From Streptomyces wedmorensis (GTDB taxonomy: Bacteria > Actinomycetota > Actinomycetes > Streptomycetales > Streptomycetaceae): a DNA stretch of 64,000 bases. The DNA lies in assembly GCF_000716445.1 (NCBI RefSeq), contig NZ_JNWK01000002.1, forward strand, positions 1-64,000, given 5' to 3'. Positions 15,026-23,815 of the stretch are shown piece by piece; position 1 is the stretch's first letter, and each line of letters opens with the position of its first letter. The translations under genes and the position numbers were made by a program. Below the pieces are notes generated by a model. It was not told the origin of the DNA. It did not search any database and saw only the letters and a program-made list of their open reading frames with translations.

Positions 15026-18000
15026 TTGTCGTCGATACGGTTCGGTCTGCTCGGGACGATCCGGCTGACCTGCGAGGACCGGGAGATCCGGCTCGGCGGG
15101 CCCCGGCAGCGTGCGGTGCTGGCCCTGCTCCTGCTGCGGCACGGCCGCACGGTCTCGGTGGACGAGCTCGCCGAGACCGTCTGGGACGGTTCGCCGCCGC
15201 CCACCGCCCGGACCCAGATCTCCATCTGCGTCGCCCAGTTGCGCAAGTTGTTCCGGGAGGCGGGCGTCGACGGCGAGGTCATCGTCACCTCCCACCCCGG
15301 GTACCGGCTCGACACCGAGGGCCACGGACTCGACCTCGTGGACTTCCTCTCACTGACCGGGCACGCCGCCGCGCTGGCGGGCTCCGGCCGCTCGGCGGAG
15401 GCCGCCGACGCCTACCGGCGGGCCCTCGCCCTGTGGCGGGGCCCTGCGCTGGACGGCCTGACCGGTTACGCGCTGGAGCAGGAGGCCTGCTGGCTGGAGG
15501 AGCAGCGGCTGACCGCGCTGGACGGCCACGCCGAACTGCGGCTCGCCCTCGGCCGCCACCAGGAGCTCACCGCCGAACTGGCCGCCCTGGTCAGGGAGCA
15601 CCCGCTGCGGGAGCGCACCCGGCACTCGCTGATGCTCGCCCAGTACCGCTCCGGTCGCCGCGCGGACGCCCTGGAGACCTTCCGCACCGGACACCAGCTG
15701 AGCATCGACGAGCTGGGGCTCGAACCCGGCACCGCACTGCGGGAGCTGCACAACGCGGTCCTCTGCGAGGACCCGGCCATCGCGGCCCCGCCGACCGTCC
15801 CCGAGCCCGTCGCGGCTGTCGCACCCGTCGCGGCTGTCGCGGCTGTCGCGGCTGTCGCACCTGCCGTGCCCGTCGCACCCGTTACGGCCGAGGATCCGGA
15901 GGGCCGGCCGGACACCTCGCCGGCGGACCTCGCGGGCGAGGCCCACACCACCACCACCACCGCCTGCCGCCCCGCCCCACCCACCACCCCGTCCGACCTC
16001 CCTCCGAACATCCCCTCCTTCACCGGCCGCACCGCCGAGACCGAGGTCCTCGACGCACTGCTCGACGGCCGCCCCGACGGCGAGCCGCCCCGGGTCGCCC
16101 TGGTCACCGGGGTGGCCGGGATCGGCAAGACCGCGCTGGCCGTGCACTGGTCGCACCGCGCGGCCGCCTCCTTCCCGGACGGCTGCCTCCACGTGGACCT
16201 GGGCTCCGCCCCGGCCGCCCCCGGCGAGGTCCTGGGCCGCCTGCTGCGCTCGCTCGGCGCGCCCGGCGACCGGCTTCCCGACGACGAGGCGTCCCGGATC
16301 TCGCTCTACCGCAGGCTGCTGCGAGGCCGTCGGGTCCTCGTCGTCCTGGACGACGCCTCCTCGTTCGCGCAGGTCGCCCCGCTGCTGCCGGCCAACGGCG
16401 GCTGCTGTGTGGTCGTCACCAGCCGGGAGAGCATGGAGGAGCTGGTGCTGCGGAACGGCGCCGTCCGGGTGCCGCTCGGGGTGCTGGACCGGGCCGACTC
16501 CACCGCCCTGCTCGATCGGATCGTCACCGGCGGCCGCACCGCCGCCTCCCCTGCGCAGACGGCCCGGCTGGCCGAACTCTGCGACGGGCTGCCGCTCGCC
16601 CTCTGCATCGCCGCCGCCCGGCTGGCCACCCGCCCGCACTGGACCGTGCGCCGCCTCGCCGACCGGCTCGCCGACGAGCACCGCCGCCTGGACGAGCTCA
16701 GCCTCGGCGGGAGCCGGGTCCGGGCCAGCTTCGAGCTGAGCCACGGCTGCCTGTCGCCTCGCCTCGCCTCCGTGTACCGGCGGCTCTCCCTCCTCGACGT
16801 CCCCGACGTGCCGGCCTGGGCCGTCGCCGCCCTCCTGGACTGCCCGGTGGAGACCGCCGAGCAGTACCTGGACGAACTCACCGACGCCCACCTCCTGGAG
16901 GTCTCCGGCCCGGACGCCACGGGCCAGTACCGCTACCGCTTCCAGAGCCTGCTCCGCCTCTACGCGCGCGAACGCGCCCAGGAGGACCCCGACCGCCCGG
17001 CCGCCGAGGCGGCCCGGGACCGGGCGCTGCACAGCTGGCTGACCGTCGCCGAGGCCGCCCACCGCCGCGAGTACGGCGGCGACCACTCCGTGGTGCACGG
17101 CCCGGCCCCCCGCCCGCACGTCGACCGGGACCTCCTGGACGACCTGCTGGCCCGCCCGCTGGACTGGTTCGACTCCGAACGCCACTGCCTGGTGGCGGCC
17201 GTCACCCAGTCCGCCCGGCTGGGACTCGCCGCGCTCGCCTGGGACCTGGCCGCCTCCACCGTCGGCTTCTGCGAGATCCGCAGCAACACCGACGACTGGC
17301 GCCGCCTCTGCGAGGAGGGCCTGGCGGCATCCCGGGCCGCCGGGGACCGGCAGGGCGAGGGCGTGATGCTCGGTGAGCTGGGCGCCGCTCTGCTCTACCG
17401 GGGCGAGTCGGAGGCATCGGTCCGGCTCCTGGAGGAGGCGGAAGGTGTCCTGCGAGCCGGCGGCGAGGTCTACGGGGCCGCGCTGAACGCCTGCAAGCTG
17501 GCCGTCGTGGTCCGCCAGCGGGGCGACGCGGCCGCGGCACGCGCCCTCCTGGACGGGGCGCTGCCCGCGCTGCGGGCCGCCGGGGACCTCTCCGCGCAGG
17601 CTCACGCGCTCAACAACCTCGCCCAGATCGCCCTGGACGCGGGGGACCCGGAGGAGGCCGTACGCCTCGGCCGGGAGGCGGTCGCGCTGGCCCGCGGGCT
17701 GGGCGCGACCCGGGGCGCGGCCCAGGCCTTCCACCGGCTGGGGCGGGCCCTGTTGGCGGCCGGGCGGCTGCCGGAGGCGGAGGAGGCCCTGACCGAGGCG
17801 GCGGGAATCGTCCGCACCAAGCACGACCGGCTGGGCATGGCCTACGTCCTGCTGGGTCTGGCCGAGGCCCGCCTGCGGGCCGGCCGCGCCGACCGGGCCG
17901 ACGAGGACCTCACCGCCGCCCTCGCCCTGGCAGAGGAGACCGGCAGCACCGTTCTGATGGGCCGCCTGCGCCTGCTCCGGGTCGAACTCGAGGAGGCGCG

Positions 18001-18034
18001 GGCACCGGGCGCGGCGCTCCCGCAGGAGGCGTGA
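15026..18034 (+). CDS. AfsR-like SARP regulator with NB-ARC and TPR domains
   Basis: 1002-residue multidomain regulator. Winged helix and activation domain (1-255; EPGTALRELHNAVLCEDPAI marks the end), a low-complexity Ala/Val/Pro linker (about 262-300), an NB-ARC-type ATPase (about 330-640; Walker A GVAGIGKTALA, Walker B VLVVLDDAS, GLPLALCIAAARL), and C-terminal TPRs (about 730-990, e.g. SAQAHALNNLAQIALDAGD, GMAYVLLGLAEARLRAG). The TTG start at 15026 is supported by GGGAGGGG upstream. This is the architecture of AfsR, which is phosphorylated by membrane Ser/Thr kinases and acts on small genes such as afsS. No kinase is adjacent, but a 51-codon peptide gene lies just downstream on the other strand. 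Confidence 0.92.
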   Translation: MSSIRFGLLGTIRLTCEDREIRLGGPRQRAVLALLLLRHGRTVSVDELAETVWDGSPPPTARTQISICVAQLRKLFREAGVDGEVIVTSHPGYRLDTEGHGLDLVDFLSLTGHAAALAGSGRSAEAADAYRRALALWRGPALDGLTGYALEQEACWLEEQRLTALDGHAELRLALGRHQELTAELAALVREHPLRERTRHSLMLAQYRSGRRADALETFRTGHQLSIDELGLEPGTALRELHNAVLCEDPAIAAPPTVPEPVAAVAPVAAVAAVAAVAPAVPVAPVTAEDPEGRPDTSPADLAGEAHTTTTTACRPAPPTTPSDLPPNIPSFTGRTAETEVLDALLDGRPDGEPPRVALVTGVAGIGKTALAVHWSHRAAASFPDGCLHVDLGSAPAAPGEVLGRLLRSLGAPGDRLPDDEASRISLYRRLLRGRRVLVVLDDASSFAQVAPLLPANGGCCVVVTSRESMEELVLRNGAVRVPLGVLDRADSTALLDRIVTGGRTAASPAQTARLAELCDGLPLALCIAAARLATRPHWTVRRLADRLADEHRRLDELSLGGSRVRASFELSHGCLSPRLASVYRRLSLLDVPDVPAWAVAALLDCPVETAEQYLDELTDAHLLEVSGPDATGQYRYRFQSLLRLYARERAQEDPDRPAAEAARDRALHSWLTVAEAAHRREYGGDHSVVHGPAPRPHVDRDLLDDLLARPLDWFDSERHCLVAAVTQSARLGLAALAWDLAASTVGFCEIRSNTDDWRRLCEEGLAASRAAGDRQGEGVMLGELGAALLYRGESEASVRLLEEAEGVLRAGGEVYGAALNACKLAVVVRQRGDAAAARALLDGALPALRAAGDLSAQAHALNNLAQIALDAGDPEEAVRLGREAVALARGLGATRGAAQAFHRLGRALLAAGRLPEAEEALTEAAGIVRTKHDRLGMAYVLLGLAEARLRAGRADRADEDLTAALALAEETGSTVLMGRLRLLRVELEEARAPGAALPQEA
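15809..15880 (+). repeat. In-frame 9-bp repeats in the AfsR-like linker
   Basis: Repeated GTCGCGGCT/GTCGCACCC units encode a Val-Ala-Ala and Val-Ala-Pro rich linker between the activation domain and the NB-ARC domain. Copy number probably varies between strains by slippage. Confidence 0.7.
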
Positions 18035-18047
18035 CCCGGGCGGTCGT

Positions 18048-18203
18048 TCAGTCCCAGGGCTCGGTCTGGACGACCGTCGTCGTCTCGCCGGCCGCGGCCG
18101 TCACCGTGGCCCCGCCGGCCACCGCGGTACCCACGGCCAGTACGACACCCGTGACGACCGCCGCGACCGCCATGACCGCCTTGACCAGATGCCCGTTCCC
18201 CAT
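18048..18203 (-). CDS. Small membrane or secreted peptide (51 residues)
   Basis: Short gene on the minus strand, ATG at 18203 (GTG at 18212 is an in-frame alternative), TGA at 18050-18048. An AGAGGA site lies upstream. The product is MGNGHLVKAVM then a 20-residue hydrophobic stretch (AVAAVVTGVVLAVGTAVAGG) and a short polar tail ending VVQTEPWD. It looks like a signal-anchor or secreted small peptide. Synonymous GC at third positions supports coding. It converges on the AfsR-like gene with a 13-base gap. Function unknown; AfsR systems often work with a small adjacent protein, but I see no AfsS-like repeat here. Confidence 0.6.
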   Translation of the reverse strand: MGNGHLVKAVMAVAAVVTGVVLAVGTAVAGGATVTAAAGETTTVVQTEPWD

Positions 18204-18367
18204 GTTCCCCACGTCCTCTCACCGCGCCCACCGGACTCCGGCCCCTTGCCGGTCCGTTCCCCGGGCGACTCGCTCTGACATCGACAGACGTTAGGGGACC
18301 GTGACTTCGAATCCTTATCGGACCGCTATCCGTAGGCCTTCCCCGCCCCGCCCGCCTGCGGAAAAGG

Positions 18368-18402
18368 GCGAGGCCCCCGGTGGGGGAAACCGGGGGCCTC
18401 GC
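18368..18402 (-). terminator. Terminator of the subtilisin gene
   Basis: 14-bp perfect arms (left 18368-18381, right 18389-18402, core GAGGCCCCCGGT) with a 7-base loop, followed on the minus strand by CCTTTTCC. One of the best intrinsic terminators in the window. Confidence 0.8.
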
Positions 18403-18439
18403 GTGCGGGAGTGGTTCGGAGTGGTCCGGACGGGACCGG

Positions 18440-20827
18440 TCAGAACTTCAGGGTCCAGTGGTCGAGCGTCCCGGAGGAGCCGGCCGAGATGTCCTCGACC
18501 CGGAGCTTCCACACCCCGCTCGCCGGGGAGGCGGAGGCGTCCACCGTGTAGACCTGCTGGATCACGCCGTTGCCCTCGTCCTCCACGGACTCCTTGACCA
18601 GGTACACCTTGCCGTCCGGGGCGACCAGGTGGACGTCCAGGTCACCGCGCCAGGTGTGGGTGGCGTGCAGGTACACCTGGAGGTTCTTCGGAGCGTTGCC
18701 CGCGATGCCGGTGACGGTGACCGGGACCGCGATGGTGCCCGGGTCCGGGACCGAGTGCGGGGTCTGCACCTCGTACGCGGGGAACGTCATCGACCAGGCG
18801 TTGAGGGTGCCGACGGAGCCGGTGTACGGGTCGGAGACCTTCAGCGTCCACTTGCCGTCCGCCGGGGAGGCGGAGGCGTCCACCCGGTAGGTCTCGCGGA
18901 GCACCCCGCCGTTCTCGGTGGCGGCGGTGGAGGTCGAACGCAGCGGGTAGGTCCGGCCGTCGGGGGAGAGCAGCTCGATCCGGACGTCGCCGCGCCACTC
19001 GTGGGTGACGTCCACGGCGACCTGGAGGGCGGCCGGGGCCTTGCCGCCGATGCCGTCGACCGTGAGGTCGGAGGTGACCGATCCGCCGTCCGGGACGCTG
19101 AGGTTGCCGGTCATGGCGAAGGGCGTGGGGAAGTTCAGGGACCAGCCGTAGAGGGTGCCCTTCCCGCCGGCGGAGGCGTCCGTGACCTGCAGCTTCCAGG
19201 TGCCGGAGGCGGGGGAGGCGGAGGCGTCGACGGTGAAGCCGCCGAGCGCGCCGCCCGTCTCGGTGGCGGAGGTGGACTTCAGGCGGTACAGCCGCCCGTC
19301 GGGGGCCACCAGGTCGATCTTGAGGTCGCCGCGCCAGTCGTGGTAGCCCTCCAGCTCGACCCGGAGCGCCTTGGGCGCGTTGCCCGGAACGCCGGTGACG
19401 GTCAGCGGGGCCTCCAGGGCGCCCGCGTCAGGGATGGGCCGGTCGGTGTCGTCGAAGACCTGGGAGGGACGGGGTCGGGCGGCCGGCGCCGGCTCCGGGG
19501 CGACCGTGCCGACGACGGCCTTGCCGACGTCGATCCGGGGGGTGACGGCCCCGGTGTACGTGATCGGCGTGCCGGTGGTGCCCAGCTTCGCCACCAGGTT
19601 CGCGATGCTCTCCGCCGGGTACTTCTGGCGCAGCAGCGCCAGGGACCCCGCCACGTGCGGGGCCGCCATCGAGGTGCCGTTCTTCGCCGCGTAGCCGCCG
19701 CCGGGGACCGAGGACACCACGGACGTGCCGGGGGCCATCAGGTCGAGCAGCGGGCCGCGGTTGCTGAACGAGGCCACCTGGTCGTCGTCGGTCGTCGCGC
19801 CGACCGTGACCGCCGACGGGACGCAGCCGGGGGCGTTGACCGCGTCGCCGTACCCGTTGTTGCCGGCGGCGACGACCGTCGCCACGCCCACCGAGTACAG
19901 GCTGTCGATCACGGACTTGCGGGGGTCGGTGTCGCAGGCCGTGGTCCAACGGCCCGCGCCCAGCGACATGTTGGCCGCGATGATGTCCATGCCGGACTGC
20001 TTCAGCGCGTACACCTTCTCCAGCGCCTTGATCTGCGAGCTGGTGAAGCTCAGCACGCAGGGGCTGTTGCCCGCGCCGCAGTAGTCGTCGGAGTCGAAGC
20101 GGGAGAACACCTGCATCGCCACGATGTTCGCGCCGGGGGCCACCCCGCGCTTGGGGGCGCCGCTCAGGCCGGTCCCGTCACCGGCGGCTATGCCCGCCAC
20201 GTGGGTGCCGTGCGAGCAGGCCGCGCCCAGTTCCGCGCAGCTGCCGGTGTCGGCGTCGGCGCTGCCGGTGCCCTCCTGGGAGGCCTCGCCGTTCGGGCAG
20301 AGGCTGGTCGCGCCGTAACTCTCGTCGTTCACCGAGAAGCACGCCTCGGCCGTCACCCGGCCGCCCAGGAAGGGGTGGTTCTTCGCGACACCGGTGTCGA
20401 TCACCGCGACCGCGGTGCCCGCCCCGGTGGCGCCGGCGGCGAAGGCCTTGTCCGCGCCGATCCGGACCGTCGATTCGTCGAGCATCGGGGCGACCGGGAC
20501 GTCCTCCGTCACGCTCACCACGTCCGGGTTGGAGCGGAGCGTGGTGAGTCCCGCCTGGTCGACCGTGAGGGTCACCATCGGCAGTCGCTCGTAAGCCACT
20601 TCGGTCTCGCCCGCCGCGGCGGCCGTGGCCACGTCGGAGCGGGTCTGGGTCACCACGTTCACCCGGACCGTGCCGCCGCCCTGGGTGCCGGTCTCCAGCG
20701 CCGGGTCCACCGGGACCTCGTCGGCGGCCGCCGCGGGGGTCACTCCGACCAGGGGCGCCAGGCCCGCCGGCAGTGCGCCGAGCAGCAGGCCCGAGGCCAT
20801 CGCGACGGCCACAGCAGATCTCTTCAC
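18440..20827 (-). CDS. Secreted subtilisin-like (S8) serine protease with three P-domains
   Basis: 795-residue preproprotein. Signal peptide about 1-35 (KR start, hydrophobic core, AAAA-D cleavage), an inhibitor-like prosegment with a thermitase-like VSVTEDVP, then the S8 catalytic domain with Asp in VAVIDTGV, His in HGTHVAGIAAG, oxyanion Asn in VVAAGNNGYG and Ser in NGTSMAAPHVAGSLALL. Three tandem proprotein-convertase P-domains follow (about 480-585, 590-690, 690-795), each with W-RGDL/WRGDV-I-L-PDG and a closing W-L-F/W-M-F strand. P-domains usually stabilise or target the enzyme; three copies is more than the usual one or two. GTG start has GGAG 6-7 bases upstream. Monocistronic with its own terminator. 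Confidence 0.93.
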   Translation of the reverse strand: MKRSAVAVAMASGLLLGALPAGLAPLVGVTPAAAADEVPVDPALETGTQGGGTVRVNVVTQTRSDVATAAAAGETEVAYERLPMVTLTVDQAGLTTLRSNPDVVSVTEDVPVAPMLDESTVRIGADKAFAAGATGAGTAVAVIDTGVAKNHPFLGGRVTAEACFSVNDESYGATSLCPNGEASQEGTGSADADTGSCAELGAACSHGTHVAGIAAGDGTGLSGAPKRGVAPGANIVAMQVFSRFDSDDYCGAGNSPCVLSFTSSQIKALEKVYALKQSGMDIIAANMSLGAGRWTTACDTDPRKSVIDSLYSVGVATVVAAGNNGYGDAVNAPGCVPSAVTVGATTDDDQVASFSNRGPLLDLMAPGTSVVSSVPGGGYAAKNGTSMAAPHVAGSLALLRQKYPAESIANLVAKLGTTGTPITYTGAVTPRIDVGKAVVGTVAPEPAPAARPRPSQVFDDTDRPIPDAGALEAPLTVTGVPGNAPKALRVELEGYHDWRGDLKIDLVAPDGRLYRLKSTSATETGGALGGFTVDASASPASGTWKLQVTDASAGGKGTLYGWSLNFPTPFAMTGNLSVPDGGSVTSDLTVDGIGGKAPAALQVAVDVTHEWRGDVRIELLSPDGRTYPLRSTSTAATENGGVLRETYRVDASASPADGKWTLKVSDPYTGSVGTLNAWSMTFPAYEVQTPHSVPDPGTIAVPVTVTGIAGNAPKNLQVYLHATHTWRGDLDVHLVAPDGKVYLVKESVEDEGNGVIQQVYTVDASASPASGVWKLRVEDISAGSSGTLDHWTLKF

Positions 20828-20976
20828 GACAGGCTCCAGGGAGTAGGCACCGAGCGGGCGGTGCCGCGGCGGTAGGGAAAAAGAAGGGGGGGAGGGGGTA
20901 ACTCGCTCACGAAGCCCGCGAGTTCAGGGCTGGAAGTTCAAGGGGCGGGGCCGTGTGGTCAGGCCCCGGGGCGGGG

Positions 20977-21011
20977 ACCGGGCAGCAGCGTCGGTTGCTC
21001 AGCTGCCCGGT
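20977..21011 (-). terminator. Terminator of the phospholipase gene
   Basis: 10-bp arms ACCGGGCAGC / GCTGCCCGGT with a 15-base loop, just beyond the stop codon of the minus-strand gene ending at 21035. No T-run. Confidence 0.6.
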
Positions 21012-21034
21012 TCCCCTGCGTTCGCACGAGCCCG

Positions 21035-22645
21035 TCAGGTGGCGTCGGCACCGTTCCTCGGGTGGCCGCCGTAGAAGACACCGAGGTAGTACGAGTACGC
21101 GGTGGAGCGGCAGGCGCTCTTCCAGAAGTACGCCGGGCAGGTGTTGTAGTAGAGCATGTTGTAGAACGCGACGTCGGTCGCGATGCCCTTGTTGCGGTCC
21201 AGGTAGTAGCGGTAGCCCTTGTAGCTGTTGCCGATGGTGCCGTAGCCGTAGTCGTGCGAGTCACAGGCCGTACGGAAGTCCCAGCCGCCGGGCGTGTCGG
21301 AGGCGCTGGTGCAGTGGTCCTTGAAGACGCCCATGACCCAGGCGCCGGTCGGGGTCCTCTTCCAGCTGGGGTTGCGCCAGCCGTAGTGGGCGACCTTGGT
21401 CGCGCAGCCGCTGTACTGGTACCACATCCACGTCTCGGGGCGGGAGCAGTAGCTCGGGTAGGCCTGCGCGGAGGTGATCTCGCCGGGGCCGAAGTCCTCG
21501 GAGGCCGGGGCGACGCCCTCCTCCTGGGCCAGGCTGGGGGCGCCCTGGACGGCGCTGCCGGCCTCCGGGCGGATGCCGCTCGTCTCCACCGACTGCGGGG
21601 CGGCCGCGTCACCGGAGTAGGTCAGCTGCCAGGACGCGCCGTCCTCGGCGGAGGCGGCGACCACCCGGTCCGAGGCGTCGTAGCTGTAGGTGTTGAGCTG
21701 GCTGCCGGCCGCCGGGTCGATGACCTTGCGGAGCAGGCCGGAGCCGTCGTAGGAGTAGCGGGCGAGGGTCTGCACGGTCTGGCCGACGGTGACGGTGATG
21801 TCCTTGACCTGGCCCGCGACGTCGCCGAGGGTCTGGCCGGCGGCCGTGGTGGCGGTCGCGTAGTTGACCTTCACCGTCTGCGCGGGGATGTCGGCGCGCG
21901 CCGGGTCCTTGACGGTGGAGACGCGGCCGGTGCTGTCGTAGGTGACCGTCGTCGGCTTGAAGGCGGTGTTGCCGACCGCCGTCACCCGCCAGTTGTCGCC
22001 GCTGCCGCCGACCTGCTTCCAGGTGTAGGACGGCTTGAGGGAGGCGGCCGCGATCGGGTTGCCGGCGGAGTCCAGCGGCACGTCGTCACCCGAGGCGACC
22101 TGGGTCAGGTCGACGTTGAGCGTCTCGGTGACCGTGGTCTTCAGCACGCCCGCGAGGTCGTCCCACTGCACGTTCTCCACCAGCGTGGAACCGTCGGACG
22201 CCTTGTAGGTGTTGATGCTGCCGCCGTTGGCGCCGGCCACCGAGTCGGTCAGGTCGTAGCGGACGGACTCGGCGGTGTCCAGGTCGGTGGTGGTGATCGA
22301 TCCGGAGCCGGGGACCAGCTTGCGGTTCAGCTGGCCGCCGACGAACTCGGCCTCCCAGCTCGGACCGAACACCCCGAGGTCGGCGCGGGCGGCCGGGGCG
22401 TCCTGGGCCTGGGCGACGCCCGCCCCGGTGCCGTCCACCGTGTGGGTGCGGCTCATCAGGCCGTACGTCACGTCGTTCTCGGATATCTGGAAGGTGTCGT
22501 CGGCCGACTGGTACATGCCCGGGCCGATCAGCTGGGTCTCCCCGGTCTCCAGCGCCGGGGAGGGGATCTCCTCGGCGACGGCCGACTGCGGGAGCAGCAG
22601 GGCCAGTGACACTGCCGCCACTGCGGGAAGCGCGGTTCTGCGCAC
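21035..22645 (-). CDS. Secreted YD-repeat protein with C-terminal phospholipase A2 domain
   Basis: 536 residues. A signal peptide (about 1-24, ending AVAEE) is followed by a region with YD/RHS-like repeats (about 296-350: RYSYDGSGLLRKV, NTYSYDASDRVVAAS) and a C-terminal domain (400-536) that fits the prokaryotic phospholipase A2 family: Ca/active site ACDSHDYGYG with His464-Asp465, a second Asp491 in DVAFYN, and paired cysteines. Free-standing Streptomyces PLA2 is only about 120 residues, so this is a fusion to a repeat shell, recalling polymorphic-toxin layout. GTG at 22645 is chosen for AAGGAA 7 bases upstream and the immediate signal peptide; the open frame extends to 22900 without one. 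Expected to hydrolyse phospholipids outside the cell. Confidence 0.85.
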   Translation of the reverse strand: MRRTALPAVAAVSLALLLPQSAVAEEIPSPALETGETQLIGPGMYQSADDTFQISENDVTYGLMSRTHTVDGTGAGVAQAQDAPAARADLGVFGPSWEAEFVGGQLNRKLVPGSGSITTTDLDTAESVRYDLTDSVAGANGGSINTYKASDGSTLVENVQWDDLAGVLKTTVTETLNVDLTQVASGDDVPLDSAGNPIAAASLKPSYTWKQVGGSGDNWRVTAVGNTAFKPTTVTYDSTGRVSTVKDPARADIPAQTVKVNYATATTAAGQTLGDVAGQVKDITVTVGQTVQTLARYSYDGSGLLRKVIDPAAGSQLNTYSYDASDRVVAASAEDGASWQLTYSGDAAAPQSVETSGIRPEAGSAVQGAPSLAQEEGVAPASEDFGPGEITSAQAYPSYCSRPETWMWYQYSGCATKVAHYGWRNPSWKRTPTGAWVMGVFKDHCTSASDTPGGWDFRTACDSHDYGYGTIGNSYKGYRYYLDRNKGIATDVAFYNMLYYNTCPAYFWKSACRSTAYSYYLGVFYGGHPRNGADAT

Positions 22646-23025
22646 GTTCGGTTCCTTCGGGTAACCGGCGGCATACGGCCCTGACCTCGCGGTCGGCCCC
22701 TGTTCGCCTGTTCGAACCGGTCGTTCTCGGCCGGCAACGAGAAACCTAGGAACCCGCCCCTTCGATCCGTTATGCCTCCGCCATCGCCCGCCCCGATGCC
22801 CATCCGATGGCACCCGGTTGCCCGTGCGACAACGCCCGCGGACGACCCCCGCGGCCACCTGGTCGGGCGGCCTGGGCGCGGGCGTCGTCGAGGGCCCCAC
22901 AGGCGCTGTTCCTCGCCTGGCCCGATGAAGCCCGCCCGCGTCCCATCGGGGTTGAGTGCCTCTCTCCGCCCGCGTGAGTATGCGTACTCACGCGCACGGA
23001 GGCGGCTTGATCAGATGCTGTGCAC
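22646..23025. other. 380-bp divergent gap, regulatory, no gene seen
   Basis: Separates the phospholipase gene (minus) from the lipoprotein gene (plus). Apart from the palindrome at 22971-22994, I see only ordinary GC-rich sequence with arginine/proline-rich spurious frames. Confidence 0.5.
22971..22994. promoter_or_regulatory. 24-bp perfect operator-like palindrome upstream of the lipoprotein gene
   Basis: Arms CGCGTGAGTA and TACTCACGCG around TGCG, 32 bases before the lipoprotein start. The length, perfect symmetry and moderate GC suggest binding of a dimeric regulator at the promoter or start site. The regulator is unknown. Confidence 0.6.
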
Positions 23026-23661
23026 ATGAGACGAACCCCTTCCTCGCCCGCCGTGTCCGTGCGTTCCTCGCGTCGGCCGCTGCTCACCCTGGCCATGACG
23101 GCCCTCGCTGTGCTGGCACTTGGTGCGTGCGGCACCGCGAAGACGACCACCGGCGGCGAGGAGGCCGTGCGCGCAGAGGCAGTGGGAAGCCGGCAGCCTG
23201 CTCCGACCCTCGCGCAGATCAAGGAGCACATCGAGCGGTCGTGCCCCCCTCCGGGCGCCCCGCCCGCGACGCCGCCGAGTCCGCAGGCGCCGCCGCCCGG
23301 CATGGAGCCGCCGGCCGACATGGTCGTACCGATCACGCCCACGGCCGGACCGGAAGTGGAGCTGAACGCGCGTGACTGGTGCGCGGGCGCCCTTCACGAG
23401 CAGCGCATCGCCGAGGCCCTCCTGGATCTGGTGGATCCCACCCCCACGAAGGTCAGGGCGATCCTGAACGACCTCGGTTACGTCGACGAGCGCATCCACG
23501 ACCTGAAGCAGTCCGGTGCCACCACGCGGTTCTTCCTCGACCTGCGCGAGAAGGGCGGCCGGCTCTGCCTGGACGGCTCGGCAGCCGGCGAGGAAACCGT
23601 CGTCGACAAGTGCGTAGCCCCCGCGACCGGCCCGTTCACCCCCGGAGACCGGAATCAGTGA
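23026..23661 (+). CDS. Putative lipoprotein
   Basis: 211 residues, ATG preferred over GTG 23020. A twin-arginine-poor, long signal (SSRRPLLTLAMTALAVLALGAC) ends in lipobox LGAC, so the mature N-terminal Cys (about residue 35) would be lipidated outside the membrane. A proline-rich linker (PPPGAPPATPPSPQAPPPG) leads to a small domain of about 100 residues with three cysteines (DWCAGALHEQRIAEALLDL, ILNDLGYVDERIHDL, GRLCLDGSAAGEETVVDKC). No enzymatic motif. I do not recognise the family. The palindrome at 22971-22994 may control it. Confidence 0.85.
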   Translation: MRRTPSSPAVSVRSSRRPLLTLAMTALAVLALGACGTAKTTTGGEEAVRAEAVGSRQPAPTLAQIKEHIERSCPPPGAPPATPPSPQAPPPGMEPPADMVVPITPTAGPEVELNARDWCAGALHEQRIAEALLDLVDPTPTKVRAILNDLGYVDERIHDLKQSGATTRFFLDLREKGGRLCLDGSAAGEETVVDKCVAPATGPFTPGDRNQ

Positions 23662-23709
23662 CCGCCACGACAGGGGACCGAAAACCCCGAAATCGCCCCT
23701 GACCAGCAA

Positions 23710-23737
23710 AAAGGACCCTCCCGAAGGAGGGTCCTTT
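23710..23737. terminator. Bidirectional terminator with UUCG tetraloop
   Basis: 12-bp perfect arms AAAGGACCCTCC / GGAGGGTCCTTT. On the minus strand the loop reads TTCG and the hairpin is followed by TTTTT, an ideal terminator for the tRNA gene; on the plus strand it can end the lipoprotein transcript. Confidence 0.88.
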
Positions 23738-23742
23738 CCTTG

Positions 23743-23815
23743 CGCCCCCGGCAGGACTCGAACCTGCGGCCAAGTGCTTAGAAGGCACCTGCTCTATCCA
23801 CTGAGCTACGGGGGC
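23743..23815 (-). tRNA. tRNA-Arg (anticodon UCU)
   Basis: 73-nt cloverleaf on the minus strand. Acceptor GCCCCCG pairs with CGGGGGC; D-arm GCTC/GAGC; anticodon stem GGTGC/GCACT with loop CTTCTAA giving anticodon UCU; T-arm with GGTTCGAGTCC. CCA is not encoded. It decodes AGA, a rare codon in this GC-rich genome. No integrated element is visible on either flank. Confidence 0.95.

Noticed and set aside
22646..22900. Extended N-terminus of the phospholipase protein
   Set aside because: The extension is basic and places the signal peptide internally; GTG 22645 has a ribosome site.
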